Shown here piece by piece: positions 13,627-24,044 of a DNA stretch of 64,000 nt (the stretch's first letter is position 1; the number at the start of each line of letters is the position of its first letter). A program made the position numbers and the translations under genes. The notes under the pieces were generated by a model. That model was given only the letters and a program-made list of their open reading frames with translations, was not told where the DNA came from and ran no database searches. The DNA is from Isoetes taiwanensis (lineage: Eukaryota; Streptophyta; Lycopodiopsida; Isoetales; Isoetaceae): NCBI GenBank assembly GCA_021234155.1, contig JAJEKV010000036.1, positions 3,092,996-3,156,995 on the forward strand. Reading direction: 5' to 3'.

Positions 13627-16600
13627 TGGGCATTAAAACGGCATCAGACATGTGGAATGGGTGATAATATAGTTTATCGTGGAATAAGAATGTGTATTCG
13701 ATTTTGTAGATGTATTGGAGTGCCAAATTATATAGAGGTTTAGGGTTTAGGCATTAGCCATGGGTAGGAATAGCAAAAAGCTTAGTGTAATGGTAGATGT
13801 ATTGGAGTGCATGTAGTTTAAGATATTGGTTTAGGAGCTTAGCCGTGCTTTAGGCTTTTGGATGTATTTTTTGCATTAAATTTCTAACATTTCATGCATA
13901 GAGCCTTTTGGGTATATGCATTACCTTTAAACCCTTTTGGGCTACATTGAAAGGTTTAAAGCAAGATCTTGGGCCAACAATAAAATTTAAAGCATAAATA
14001 GTTGTGTGCTAACTTCGAAGATGCATGAACTTGAGTTGTTTAAATCAATCTCAGAGTGTTCAAAATGGTTGGAGTTGCTTATGAATAATAGTAAAAGTGT
14101 GCCTAATGTTGCCGCGCTTCTTTTAGAGCATGTGTTTATGGGCATTTAATAGCTCACAATCATAATTCCATATTGTATTCTTATGGTTATAAACGCTCCC
14201 AAAAAGACATCCAAGCATCTTTGCATGCAGTATTGATCGATTGCACTCCTTTATGATACCTCATTCATTTATATTGTTTGTTTAGTTGTGACTACTGCAT
14301 TCGTGCATGTAATTTATTGAGTCGCTTTAAATGATCAAACTACATTAAATTTGCATGCAAGGCCATTCATTAGCCTCTCATTAGCAAGTGTTATATAGTA
14401 TATCACTATATTTGCGACTAAGTGATATATAGCAACCAAGCCTTCCAAATAAAACCGCATTCTTAGCTCAAATATAGACAATTTTAAATCATAGTGCATA
14501 TTACTTCAAAACAATGCCCAAAGATGTATTTTATATATTCTCTTTTTGTGCAAGCCAAGTTAGGGCCACATGTGACCATACCCTTACAACCTTTGCAAAA
14601 TAGGGATGTCAAAGTGAAGAATGGTTTGGTCATAAACACACTTTATCATCCCAAATAGAAAACTAAATAAAGCTTTCGAAGCTTAAAAAGCTAGGATAAA
14701 AGGCCAAGGTTGAGTCTCGTGTGCCAAGGTCAAGGCCAAGTTTGAGTCTCGCTACGGAATAGTTTCAAAATATTGTCTCATTGCAAACATGGATTGTGTG
14801 AAATAATATTTCGTACAGAAAAATAATAAAGACCAAAATGCCCCTAAAGTGATTCGTCCTTGTATAGAAACATTTTCCTCTATCAAGAAAAACAAAATCA
14901 TGCCCTTCTTAGGTGAAGAAAATGACATAAATCCAGGATTGCCAAATTTTCCCTCTCAGCAGTATAATAAGATTATTAGATGTTTCACATCAAATGCGCC
15001 TTTTGCACACTATACTATACATTATCTATCAGATTTTCATATAGTTACATAATGATACATAATCCTAACTAACATGTGCCACTGTTCAAGGATGAGATAT
15101 TGCACATCCAAATCTTGGCTCAAATGCAAGGCCACACTGTTGAATGTAAATATCAGTAATTCTTGTACCATAAACATTTTAGAGGAAGGTATGTTTTAGC
15201 TGCAGTGATCAACAGTTTCAACATTTGAGGATTAATTTCTCCATAGAACTTTGTAGAGATGTTGCTGAGGTAACTTTCCACATAGATGAGCTGTCCGTTT
15301 CCCATATGGACACCTGCAAATAACCCCATAATAATTCATCATCCAATTATTTTAGGAATGCCTGATAGAACGCATGAGAAATTAAATGATTGCAACAATA
15401 CTGCAACCTTAGAGATGTATGCCATGGTACAAATATGCTTGAAAAAGTATGTGTTTGAAAGAATCAGATAGATAGTCTACGCTATCCTAATTTGAAGAAT
15501 AACCAAGAATCTAAATTAGGATTTCCTAAATAGAATAACTGCAGGAACGATGCAAGCTTTATATCTTGCCTATGCAAAAGAAAGCGATCTATGTTCAATT
15601 GCAAAAAACGATATTCAGCCTTTCAGTTATTGCGACAAAATCTCTGAGCCATAAACCAGTACATGTATGTCAAACAATTTTATATCTGCGCAACTTCATG
15701 AAAAAAGGAAACAGTGAAACTATCATAGGAAAAAAAAATAACAACCACAATACCTTTGACTGCCCTTTGACAAAGGCTGCTACAAATTATGTGAAGAGAA
15801 CAATGCTAATGTCATGAAGTTCTTGCATGATTTGAAAGCACAGCTGTTGACAACAGATAGACAAAAGAAAAAGAAACAACAAAACGATTTTAGATAGCTT
15901 CTACCTTGCATCAATGCCCTTTCCGGCTCCAAAAAGATATAAAAAATAATGTTCCTCCTCAGCCACTGCTGCCACTGGCTTCAGCATACCCGGGCTTCTG
16001 GATTTTCCATTACAATGTTTGATTCTAATGCCATGTGCTATGGCTATGCAAGAATCATGCAAACTTCATGCTTAAAAACTTAATTGTTCTCTGCAAAAAA
16101 ACATGCAAGGCAGCCTAAGAGATATTAGAAATGTGCACAATACAAAGAAAAAGGTAAGATCATGCACACGGACCCAATCTCCTTAGGCTTTCACAGAACT
16201 GGCAGAAACATACATGAGGCGGACATTCCTTGATACAGCAAGCCACAAATGTCAAACTTCAGAGGAGCCCAGGCTATTACCTTGGGAAGAATTTTTATGT
16301 AATATAGTTGAGCCTCCCTTTGCCAGGGAGTAATTGCAGCACTATTAATTCAGCTTTTATGCTTTTTTGTTCCAAGAAATAAAAACTCTCTGATGTGAGC
16401 ACTTAATCGCTATTAGCTTGTGCACCACCTGCATGAGCAGTGCAAAATCAGTGGAAAATAAATCAAAGAATCTAGATATTCAAAGTTCAAAGAGCTATAA
16501 TCTACAACTCCAAGACAAAGAGAAGGCAGTGTAATATACGGAGGTAACCTAAGTTAGCACAAACTTGAAGCCCCATCGCTGACAGTGCCCATATCTACAG

Positions 16601-16906
16601 CCCCCATTCCATTCTGCAGGCTAAAATGGCACCCCAAAATTGGACCTAAGGATAAGATCTGATTTTCGGTGAAGTCGACTATTAGTCCACGCATAGCAGA
16701 TTTCTGAGAAACTATCAAAACACTTCAGCTATTCTTTATCAAAACTATCAGGTTATCAGCCATTCTCTTCTTTGCATGACATATGTTCCATGGTTCGCAG
16801 TTAGCATTGCAAACGTTATATCCTACTGCTGGAACTTCTTCTATAATGTAAAGAATGATCTTACCTACAACCTTCTCCACGCAGGTATTTTTAATCAGGT
16901 CTGAAA
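13627..16906. other. AT-rich interior of the candidate third Helitron, no gene seen
   Basis: No supported coding sequence. Present are a direct repeat around a GTAGATGTATTGGAGTGC phrase (about 13704 and 13793) and an inverted repeat of AGTGATATATA with TATATCACT near 14400-14432. Short open frames look random. The segment could be intronic or old repeat DNA. Confidence 0.4.
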
Positions 16907-17172
16907 GATAAATAATGCAAGTGTAAGCAAACATGTCGATATAGAGAACATGTAGATATAGAAAATCCAAGAACCCTTAACAAAAACAACTCAGATAAAT
17001 AATGCAAGTGTAAGCAAACATGTAGATATAGAAAACATGTAGATATAGAAAATCCAAGAACCCTTAACAAAAACAACTCAGATAAATAATGCAAGTGTAA
17101 GCAAACGAAAACATGTAGATATAGAAAACATGTAGATATAGAAAATCCAAGAACCCTTAACAAAAACAACTA
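16907..17172. repeat. 87-bp tandem repeat, three copies
   Basis: Three near-identical units start at 16907, 16994 and 17081, each beginning GATAAATAATGCAAGTGTAA and ending with CCCTTAACAAAAACAACT. A shorter internal direct repeat (AACATGTAGATATAGAAA) occurs twice in each unit. Because 87 is a multiple of three, a minus-strand frame stays open across all copies and gives 29-residue hydrophobic repeats rich in Leu, His, Tyr and Cys. That frame has no other sign of being a gene. Confidence 0.9.
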
Positions 17173-17751
17173 TGAGGTCTTTACACGGGAATATGAGGCT
17201 ATATGAAATGAACAACTTCTGGCACTTGTTTGTTTTCTTGCAATAAGGATCCATCTATATGCTGGCACATATAGCAGCGGCAACAAATAAAAAGAAAGCA
17301 AAAAGGCCTATATTCAATACAATGCTAATCACAAAGGAGAGGGGCAGCAAATAATTCTGAGAGCAATACTTTGAGTGATGCTTCTAATTGTTGTCTAATG
17401 GAAAAGGAGGAAAGGTTGGTCAAGAAAATGAGATAAATTAATCCGTAATCATGTGGTCTAAGGATGACCATCTACTTTATGACAATGCAGATGAATATAT
17501 ACAGGTTTTGGTTGGAGGCTCTTTCCTATTTATACGTATGAAGATGGCAAATGGTTCAAGCTGCTTGACATTGATAAATTCCTACAACATACGACCACAT
17601 CTTAACCCATAAAGAAAAAGCCAATTCAAACCTGTCAAGCCAATGATAGAGCCAGGAGCATTCGTTTCTTTTCTTTTTTGCCCTTTTTGAACAGGGTTTT
17701 CTCTAGCCAATTGGGTGTGAGCGAGTGTTTTCTTAGTATTTGCCTTCAGAT
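17173..17751 (+). other. Upstream region of the BAHD gene fragment
   Basis: No coding sequence. A TATA-like phrase (CTATTTATAC, about 17527-17536) lies roughly 220 bases before the BAHD start codon. A pyrimidine-rich stretch follows at 17664-17690. This is consistent with a captured promoter and 5' leader, but promoter function is inferred only from position. Confidence 0.3.
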
Positions 17752-18153
17752 ATGGGAGCTGAAGCACCTCCGCCAGAGCAACTTACCGTCAGATTGCTGG
17801 GAAATCCTGAAATTATCACCCTTGAAGAAAATGTGCCAGATCAGGACTATTTCTTGTCCAATTCAGATCAAAACATTGCAGTGGTGATGAAGACAGTTTA
17901 TTTCTTTGATGCAAAAGAGGGCAAGTTGGAAAACCCTGCAGAGGTGCTAAAGGAGTCTCTGAAGAAGGTGCTGGTACCTGATTTTCTACTTGCTGGAAGG
18001 CTTGGCATCAGCCCTCAAGGAAAACTTCATGTAGAGTTCAGAAATCAAGGGGTGGTCTTTGTAGAGGCAGAATCAGATGGAAACATCTCTGATCTTGGAA
18101 CCGTGATCAAGCCCGAGTCAGGAACATGTCTTCTTTTTTTGTTGAATTGTTAA
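17752..18153 (+). pseudogene. BAHD acyltransferase, N-terminal fragment
   Basis: BAHD enzymes transfer acyl groups from CoA thioesters to hydroxyl or amino groups in plant secondary metabolism and in the building of suberin, cutin and lignin-related compounds. The fragment begins at an ATG (MGAEAPPPEQL) and shows typical N-terminal features in order: LSNSDQ near residue 40, VYFF near 54, an LKESLKKVLVPDFLLAGRL block, then VVFVEAESDG. Similarity ends near residue 124 and a stop follows within about ten codons. The HXXXD catalytic motif and the C-terminal DFGWG motif are therefore absent, so this is roughly 30 percent of a usual 430-450 residue enzyme. The overall look is closest to the hydroxycinnamoyl or omega-hydroxyacid transferase branch, but that is tentative. 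It lies antisense to the candidate Helitron around it, as expected for a captured gene piece. Confidence 0.8.
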
Positions 18154-18185
18154 GGTCATCAACTGTTATAAAGCAAAATAAAAAG

Positions 18186-18275
18186 AAGAATGCATGAAAA
18201 TGCCATATGAAAATGCAGAAGGCCATATGAAAATGCCATATGAGAATGCAGAAGGCCATATGAAAATGCTGATAT
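18186..18275. repeat. Short minisatellite of GCCATATGAAAATGC units
   Basis: Imperfect repeats of a CATATGAAAATGC phrase, several followed by AGAAGG, occupy this stretch directly after the truncated BAHD exon. It may mark the junction where the gene fragment ends. Confidence 0.75.
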
Positions 18276-18798
18276 GATAGAGTTGCAATCTAAGGAAAGC
18301 TATGTGACGCACTGCCCAGATTTGCAGCCAAACAATCAACTTACAGCCAATAGAAAAGCAGCCACAGAAATTTTCAGACTGGTGCATCAAGTCTTCGATT
18401 ACATTTGCTGTAAATTTGAGGTCTTTCAAAACATGAATGGTTGAAGCTAAATGAACCTTATATTCACTCTGATTATTTGTATTTTCAAAGCAACCGGATT
18501 AACCCAACTGACCCAGGAAAAGGCAATGAAAAAAACTTTATATTTACTCTGAATAAACTTATTACAGTCACTTCATTGTGAGCTGCAGCATACCACACCC
18601 TAGAAAGCATCAAGTAGAAAGAAGAATCAACTCACGTAGAAAGAAAAATCAACTAACGGTGCTGCAGCGTGCAATGGATCCACCAGTATTTCAGAACTTG
18701 TATGCACAGTCCTGCATATGAAAACGTAATAAACCTCTTGCATAAAGAAGAAATCAGACATGCACAGAGCTTAGCATAACACAAAAAAGAAAAAACAC

Positions 18799-19056
18799 CT
18801 ATTTGATCACTCGGAATGCAGCAAGCGTGATAAACAGCAAGCCTCCAAGCAAATGCCCAGCTCCTTCCTCGCCTACAGAGGTAAGATATATCTTCAACTT
18901 CAATTGTGAAACCTGAGAAAATAGATCACGAACTCAGTTTTTAGGCAAGATCCGATCCACCTGCAGCTCCACTCACCTTAGAAATCCGATTGTCCTGGCT
19001 TGTGGGCTCTTGAGCCGGTCACAAATCTGCTTGAGGCGCAACGAAAATGAGGTATA
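18799..19056 (-). pseudogene. Exon-like pair, copy A (GT-AG intron), unknown protein
   Basis: Read on the minus strand, an exon-like segment (18977-19056) ends at CTAAG followed by the donor GTGAGT. An acceptor ending TTTTCTCAG comes just before 18912, and a second exon-like segment (18799-18912) stays open for 37 codons to TAG. It encodes a peptide with the phrases TSVGEEGAGHLLGG and FITLAAFRVIK, which has the look of a short hydrophobic C-terminus. A second copy lies directly to the right. The frames of the two segments do not join cleanly across the intron, so the first segment may be untranslated or the pair may be decayed. I do not recognise the family. Confidence 0.4.
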
Positions 19057-19112
19057 ATTTCGTAGACAACTAACCCACCGAAATGACATAGAAAAGAACA
19101 CCTATTGATCAG

Positions 19113-19358
19113 TCAGAATGCAACCGTGATGAGCAGGAAGCCTCCAAGCAAATGCCTAGCTCCTTCCTCGGCTACAGAGATAAGATATAGCTTCACCTTC
19201 ACTTCTGAAACCTGAGAAAAAAGATCATGAACTCAGTGTTTATGCACATTATGATCCACCTGGAGCTCCACTCACCTTAGAAATCCGATTGTCCTGGCTT
19301 GTGTGCTCTTGAGCCGGTCACGGATCTTCTTGAGGCGCAACGAAAATGAGGTGAGCAT
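19113..19358 (-). pseudogene. Exon-like pair, copy B, tandem duplicate of copy A
   Basis: This is the same structure as the copy to its left, about 300 bp away in direct tandem. The first segment (19276-19358) begins with an ATG in this copy (MLTSFSLRLKKIRD) and ends at the donor GTGAGT. The intron ends TTTTTTCTCAG, and the second segment (19113-19211) keeps SVAEEGARHLLGGF but stops early at TGA, before the RVIK tail of copy A. Most nucleotide differences between copies in the second segment leave its hydrophobic pattern intact, which suggests past coding use. Function unknown. Confidence 0.4.
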
Positions 19359-19497
19359 AGTTTCGTATGAAACCAACCCACCGAAATGCCCTTTCACTAA
19401 ATTTTGTCATTGAATGCTGGCGGGGATGCTCAAAACCAGGATTTAATTTCGTCAACTGGCGGGGGAGTTAGATGCCGGAGGGGAGGCCGCAAGATGA

Positions 19498-19535
19498 AGG
19501 GAACGCCGCATGCGGCGTTACATGCGGCGTTCCCT
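19498..19535. repeat. Perfect 15-bp inverted repeat with 8-base loop
   Basis: AGGGAACGCCGCATG at 19498-19512 pairs exactly with CATGCGGCGTTCCCT at 19521-19535. The loop (CGGCGTTA) partly repeats the stem. It lies 39 bases from the Helitron junction at 19574/19575. This is the same subterminal zone where the better preserved Helitrons carry their GC-rich ATGTTACGC/CGGCCGG repeats. Confidence 0.9.
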
Positions 19536-19604
19536 GGCACAAATTCCAACACCCTCCAAAAATAAGAAAGAAGACTAGTAAACGTGTGCCCGACGTTGCC
19601 GGGC

Positions 19605-21943
19605 TAATGTCCCAATGATTGCCAGTCCCAATCTTCTAAAATGAATAGCTAGCATCATGGCCTTCTAAAACATGGAAACTCCTCCAACAAACTTACAACT
19701 GCTTTCTTTGATCCTGCATTATTTATCTCTCTTACAGCAGTTCAGAGATTTCAATGGCTGTAGCAAAGTTGTTTGCACTGGCCATTAGCAGGATGAAAAG
19801 GGTGCATTTACATATGCCTTGTAGTGTGAAGGCTTGAAACCCTTCTTACTTGTCATTAAAATAACATGTAAAACTCGCATATGGACAGTTTATCTCGACA
19901 CAGAACTTCCAAGCCACAAAATATAGCTATAAATTTGGCTTACGGGATTGGGACTGGCAAATAGACTAACAATGCAACATATAGTGCTTCAGAATGAAAT
20001 AGGGAAAACACAATAAAAGGTATGAAATGGCCTCAAGAATTAGCAGAGTGCATAGAAAGTAGGAAAGGTGTTCTGCTAAAGCAACAGTTTCTTTCCCAGA
20101 AAGAAAGAAAATAGTTTACCTTAAGATTTCTTTCCTTAAGATTCCTTTACTTCACGACTCCTCTGCTTCGACGAATTCGACTCCTTTGCTGATTCAAAAA
20201 AATAGACAATTACATCTTCATATTAAAGCTGAAGCAAGCATTTCGAAACTGGAAAATGCAAAACGGCATGCAAGGTAAACTTAAATCACAGAACAGAAAG
20301 CCTTACCGCAGCCTGTTAATGCCCAGAAATGGAAAAAAAACTTGGTTTGCTTCAGTGGCTCTTATCCTCCAACAACTAATCTGCAAACAGAAAATAGAAC
20401 CCAAAAATATGAAAATAGATCATTCTTATACAAAATGAAAAGACACAAATCCAGAACGAATCAATGGCAATACAGAGCAAATAAATGTCCTATATTGAGA
20501 AATAGAAATAGTAAACCTGGAATATTCTAACCATGAGCCAGTTTGCAAATGTCAAATTCTGGGATTCTTCCAGAAGCATATAGATTTGTCGAAAAGATGT
20601 AATTCTTCTCATGCATGCACCTTCTTACACTTATATATGAGGGGTCTATACCTGAAGAGATCATGAGCAATCATTAGAATAGAGTATACTACAAAAATAG
20701 AAGCAAGCAAGGAACATGGGATAAATTAGAACTTGATGTTGGCCTAGTTCTGCATAGCACAAAGAGGAGTATAGGATAGAGAGTATATATATAACAATAG
20801 CAGAAGCCAGAAAGAAACATGCAATAAATTAGAACCTGACGCTTGCTTGGACTTCAAAGCACGAACTGGAATATCAGCTTTATGCTCTTCATTGCCTAAA
20901 TCCATTGCATGGACATAACTTTGAAAGCTTCCAATCGTTACAATGGGGAATGTTACCTCTACAGTGATGCCTTAAAAAAACAGCATTGATTCTAAAGCAC
21001 AACCCTTCTAACCAACTTTTGTATATTGAATGGAAAACATAATCAAACAAATGCAACCAATTGGAGACAAACTTGGAACATAATCTAAAGAAGGGAAAAA
21101 TATGATGTACCTAATTCTTAAGCAACACCTAGTTGGTACTCTACAGCAATACTAAATGCATTCTTTTGCAGGCCTCTATAAGCAAATGCTCCTGCTATTT
21201 TTCTTTGCCTCCATATTTACCTGGATCAAATGCAAATAGAGGCTTTTTCACTCATAACAGGTCTTATAACTCAACCAAGCTCAGAATGTCTAGTACAGCT
21301 ATGACCATTGGTCTTAAGCATATGGATGCATATCGCAGTCAGTACTTCAACAGTCAGGACTACATGAATAATATGCAAAATCATCAAAAATAGGACATAC
21401 ACAGCTTATAACAAACCGCCTATACGGCCCCCATCTAAATAAACATAAAAATAATCGAATAAATGATGCAATCAAGCTGGATCTACTGTATGAGAACGCA
21501 AAGTTTAAAGCCTTTACTCACCATTTTTAATGAGCAAAGGAAGAAAGCAGACTTGCATTAAACCTTTATATTTCATTCTGCCCGCCTAATTCTTAGTCGT
21601 TGAAAGATATACCCAGCAACGATCTGATTTCATCTTGCTGGATATGAGCCCTAGTCATAACCATAGCATGTGGTCTAGTTTAGGGCCATGGAAGATCTGC
21701 AAGAAAGCAATATTTACAAAGTAAATAAAACCAATTGACTTTTGTAGCTGGAAAGGAATCATTTGCAAAAGGAAGAGTGGAACAGTGACACCTTTTGGTG
21801 GGAAGAATTTGAGAGGCTCCATAGTACCTTCTTTGTAGAATAACACTCCTCCCTTAAAAGCTTCTTGTTGCATAGAATAGTTGAAATACGTTATCACTGT
21901 CAAGACCTGCAAATGCAAAGAGCAAAGGTTGGCAGCTAAGCAT
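19605..21943. other. Interior of Helitron 1, no clear gene
   Basis: AT-rich sequence with no recognised coding family. Two segments recur in Helitron 2 in the same orientation. About 21140-21228 (AATGCATTCTTTTGCAGG onward) matches about 26985-27070. About 20090-20190 (CCAGAAAGAAAGAAAA onward) is similar to about 26335-26410. These shared interiors indicate common ancestry beyond the termini. Confidence 0.6.
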
Positions 21944-22645
21944 GTCATTAGATTGATCTACAAACAAAAGGAGAGAAGCGCCACTTTTTTTTCCGGAAGA
22001 TACACACAGTGCCAGGAATTGCATTAGCATACACATGAACAAAAAATACCTCATGATCATATGGGCCTACAAATGAAAGAAAATACTTCATGATCAGATG
22101 GGCCTACAAATGAAAGAAAATACTTCATGATCAGATGGGCCTACAAATGAAAGAAAATACCTCATGAGGGGATACGATGTTGAATGCCTTTGGGCATGAA
22201 CAGTATTGGAATTGAAATGGTTACAAAGATGACAATGCATGCAAATAGATGCTATTCTGGGGATTTCCAACAAATGGCAATGTTGACAGTTGCTGGAAGC
22301 AGAAGAAGCTTACTTTATGTCATTAGATTGATCTACAAACAAAAGGAGAGAAGCCTTACTTTTTTCCGAAGATACATACAGTGCCACGAATTGCATTAGC
22401 ATACACATGAACAAAAAATACCTCATGATCAGATGGGCCTACAAATGAAAGAAAATACTTCATGATCAGATGGGCCTACAAATGAATGAAAATACCTCAT
22501 GAGGGGATTCAAACATACGATGTTGAATGCCTTTGGGCGTGAACAGTATTGGAATTGAAATGGTTACAAAGATGACAATGCATGCAAATAGATGCTATTC
22601 TGGGGATTTCCAACAAATGGCAATGTTGACAGTTGCTGGAAGCAG
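21944..22645. repeat. 375-bp tandem duplication in Helitron 1
   Basis: Copy one (21944-22303) and copy two (22319-22645) start with TCATTAGATTGATCTACAAA and end with GTTGCTGGAAGCAG. Each contains its own smaller array of a roughly 40-bp unit (CCTCATGATCAGATGGGCCT), three units in the first copy and fewer in the second. A short open stretch (MVTKMTMHANRCYSGD) is preserved in both copies on the plus strand, but it has no recognised relatives. Confidence 0.9.
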
Positions 22646-22946
22646 GGCAAGAAGCTTTCTTTCCTTTTGCAGCACTTCTAATCTTAGCAGATTTAAGCCG
22701 TTGGGGTTGTAGCTTGTTTTGCCTTCCCAGAAATTCTAATAATTGATAATGCATCCATAAATTTAACTATAGGTCTCTAGATCATGTCATCTGCCTGTGT
22801 AAACAATAATTACCACGCAGGTCGCTAAGCTCTCAGCTTCATCCTCTCAGATGCAATCCGGCACCTCCAACATCGGATCTGGTTAAAAACAAAACGATTT
22901 ACTTGCAAAAACTTGCTTACAAAAGCTCAAAGTTGCATCTACATAC

Positions 22947-23160
22947 CTCCAGCCATATCGGGATGGAAGAAAAGAAATTCGTATGCAAGTTCCGTCCGCC
23001 ATAACCAGGAACCAATGCTACTTCGTAATAACCAAAAACCCAGTTGATGCATGCAATAAGCCTGCCAGGGTGTCTCCAGAATCAAAGGCCTGGCTGCAAA
23101 AGCTTTAAAAAATGAAGATATGAAGCTCCATATTGAAGCTTTTGTGTCCGACTTCACCAT
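22947..23160 (-). pseudogene. Captured first-exon-like segment, unknown
   Basis: On the minus strand an ATG (23158-23160) opens 71 codons to a good splice donor (CTGGAG then GTATGT) at 22946. The peptide begins MVKSDTKASIWSFISSFFKA and has alternating hydrophobic and charged stretches; an amphipathic or membrane-targeted N-terminus is possible. A diverged second copy of the sequence around the start codon (GACCTCGGCATCGCTCAGTAAAC) lies at about 23610-23640, suggesting local duplication of a 5' region. I do not recognise the family. Its sense matches that of the surrounding Helitron. Confidence 0.35.
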
Positions 23161-23924
23161 CGCTCAGTAAACCGAGGAAGGAAAATACAGATTCCGGCTT
23201 CTCTTTCTCCTGCGATGATAGCCGCCTACGAAAGAAAAAGAGCGTTAGGAATAGTAAAACGTTGGAGGGAAGATGAAGTTTGGCCGGAAAACTAAAACAT
23301 CATCAGAAAATGCCTTTTTTCCTCAGTCGATTTACCTTGTTGCTTCCTGTGACCTGAGCTCTTCTTCAGATAAATGCAAACACTCAGGTTTTTCCAGAAA
23401 ATGCTTCGTTTCTTGACAGTTTGCTACAGTACTAAGCAAGAAATAAAGAGATAAAGACAGAAGTTATGGACAAAGCAAAAAAAAACTCAGATAAAAAAAC
23501 CTAGAACAAAGCTCCCTACCACTTGTTTCAGCGACCTCTGCTTTGCCACAATGGATTAACTCAAGAAAATTCAGAAAGAACGACCACTATTTTGCTTCAA
23601 CGACCTCTGTCCGACCTCGGCATCGCTCAGTAAACTGAGGAAGGGAAAAATAGATGGATTAATCTGAACGGTTCTATAATATTGCTCTTGCTACTGCCGT
23701 TTACTAAGAAAGGAACAGAACGTTAGAATACCGTTCGGGGGAGGGTGAAATGTCGGAAAACCAAGGCACGCCGGATTGCTGTGGTCTGCTTTGGCGAGGC
23801 CGCCATGTTGTGTTAACCCAAACGCACCGCCCACACCCAAGCAAGAGAGAGAAAATTGCTGCCGGAAAGACGAAGAGAAACAACAAAAATATTTTGAAAG
23901 AAGAAGGTTGGCCGGGAAAAAGCG

Positions 23925-24014
23925 TTACATGGCCGGAAAAAGCGTAACATCCGGCGGCCGGAAAGAGGACACCGGCATCAGCAAAAACCCCAAGAAACTT
24001 TTTAAGTAAGTAGA
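23925..24014 (-). repeat. Helitron 1 5'-terminal block with GC-rich subterminal repeats
   Basis: This end holds repeated GGCCGGAAAAAGCGTTACA units followed by CATCCGGCGGCCGG, which is partly self-complementary. It finishes with AACTTTTTAAGTAAGTAGA. It is nearly identical to 29172-29278 in Helitron 2. The repeats probably mark the family's subterminal recognition region. Confidence 0.85.
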
Positions 24015-24027
24015 CTAGTAAACGTGT

Positions 24028-24044
24028 GCCCGGCGTTGCCGGGC
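24028..24044 (-). terminator. Helitron 2 3'-terminal hairpin
   Basis: Perfect 7-bp GC stem with a 3-base loop, ten bases inside the CTAG end. In Helitrons such a hairpin is thought to act as the transposition stop signal; here that role is inferred from position and form. Confidence 0.9.

Larger units (their letters stand above)
13603..19574 (-). mobile_element. Candidate third Helitron unit, older and less certain
   Basis: The right edge, read on the minus strand, begins TCTTCTTTCTTATTTTTGG. This resembles the 5' end of the two Helitrons to the right (TCTACTTACTTAAAAAG), and the 3' end of the next unit (CTAG) abuts it directly. The left edge is a decayed copy of the family's 3' end. At 13610-13626 it keeps the GTGTGCCCGGCG block and a partial hairpin, but the terminal bases read TTAG where CTRR is expected. 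A second, weaker copy lies near 14094-14120. The unit would be about 5.97 kb. It holds an 87-bp tandem repeat, a BAHD gene start on the plus strand and a duplicated exon-like pair on the minus strand. No Rep or helicase is seen. The left boundary is the weakest part of the call. Confidence 0.35.
19575..24014 (-). mobile_element. Helitron 1 (non-autonomous)
   Basis: Helitrons are rolling-circle transposons that begin with TC, end with CTRR after a short hairpin, and insert between A and T without duplicating the target. Read on the minus strand, this unit begins at 24014 with TCTACTTACTTAAAAAG and ends at 19575 with CTAG. A hairpin (GCCCGGC...GCCGGGC with one A-C mismatch, 19588-19604) lies ten bases inside. 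The base after the 3' end is T. Its outer 100 bases at the 5' end and outer 36 bases at the 3' end nearly match those of Helitron 2. Length is 4440 bp. It contains a 375-bp tandem duplication and an exon-like segment. No Rep/helicase is visible. Confidence 0.88.

Noticed and set aside
16891-17169. 92-codon minus-strand frame
   Set aside because: It exists only because an 87-bp tandem repeat has a length divisible by three. There is no start context, family or flanking gene structure.
22040-22170. Regular roughly 40-bp repeats as a possible CRISPR array
   Set aside because: The units are adjacent without unique spacers, the context is plant nuclear, and they lie in a larger tandem duplication.
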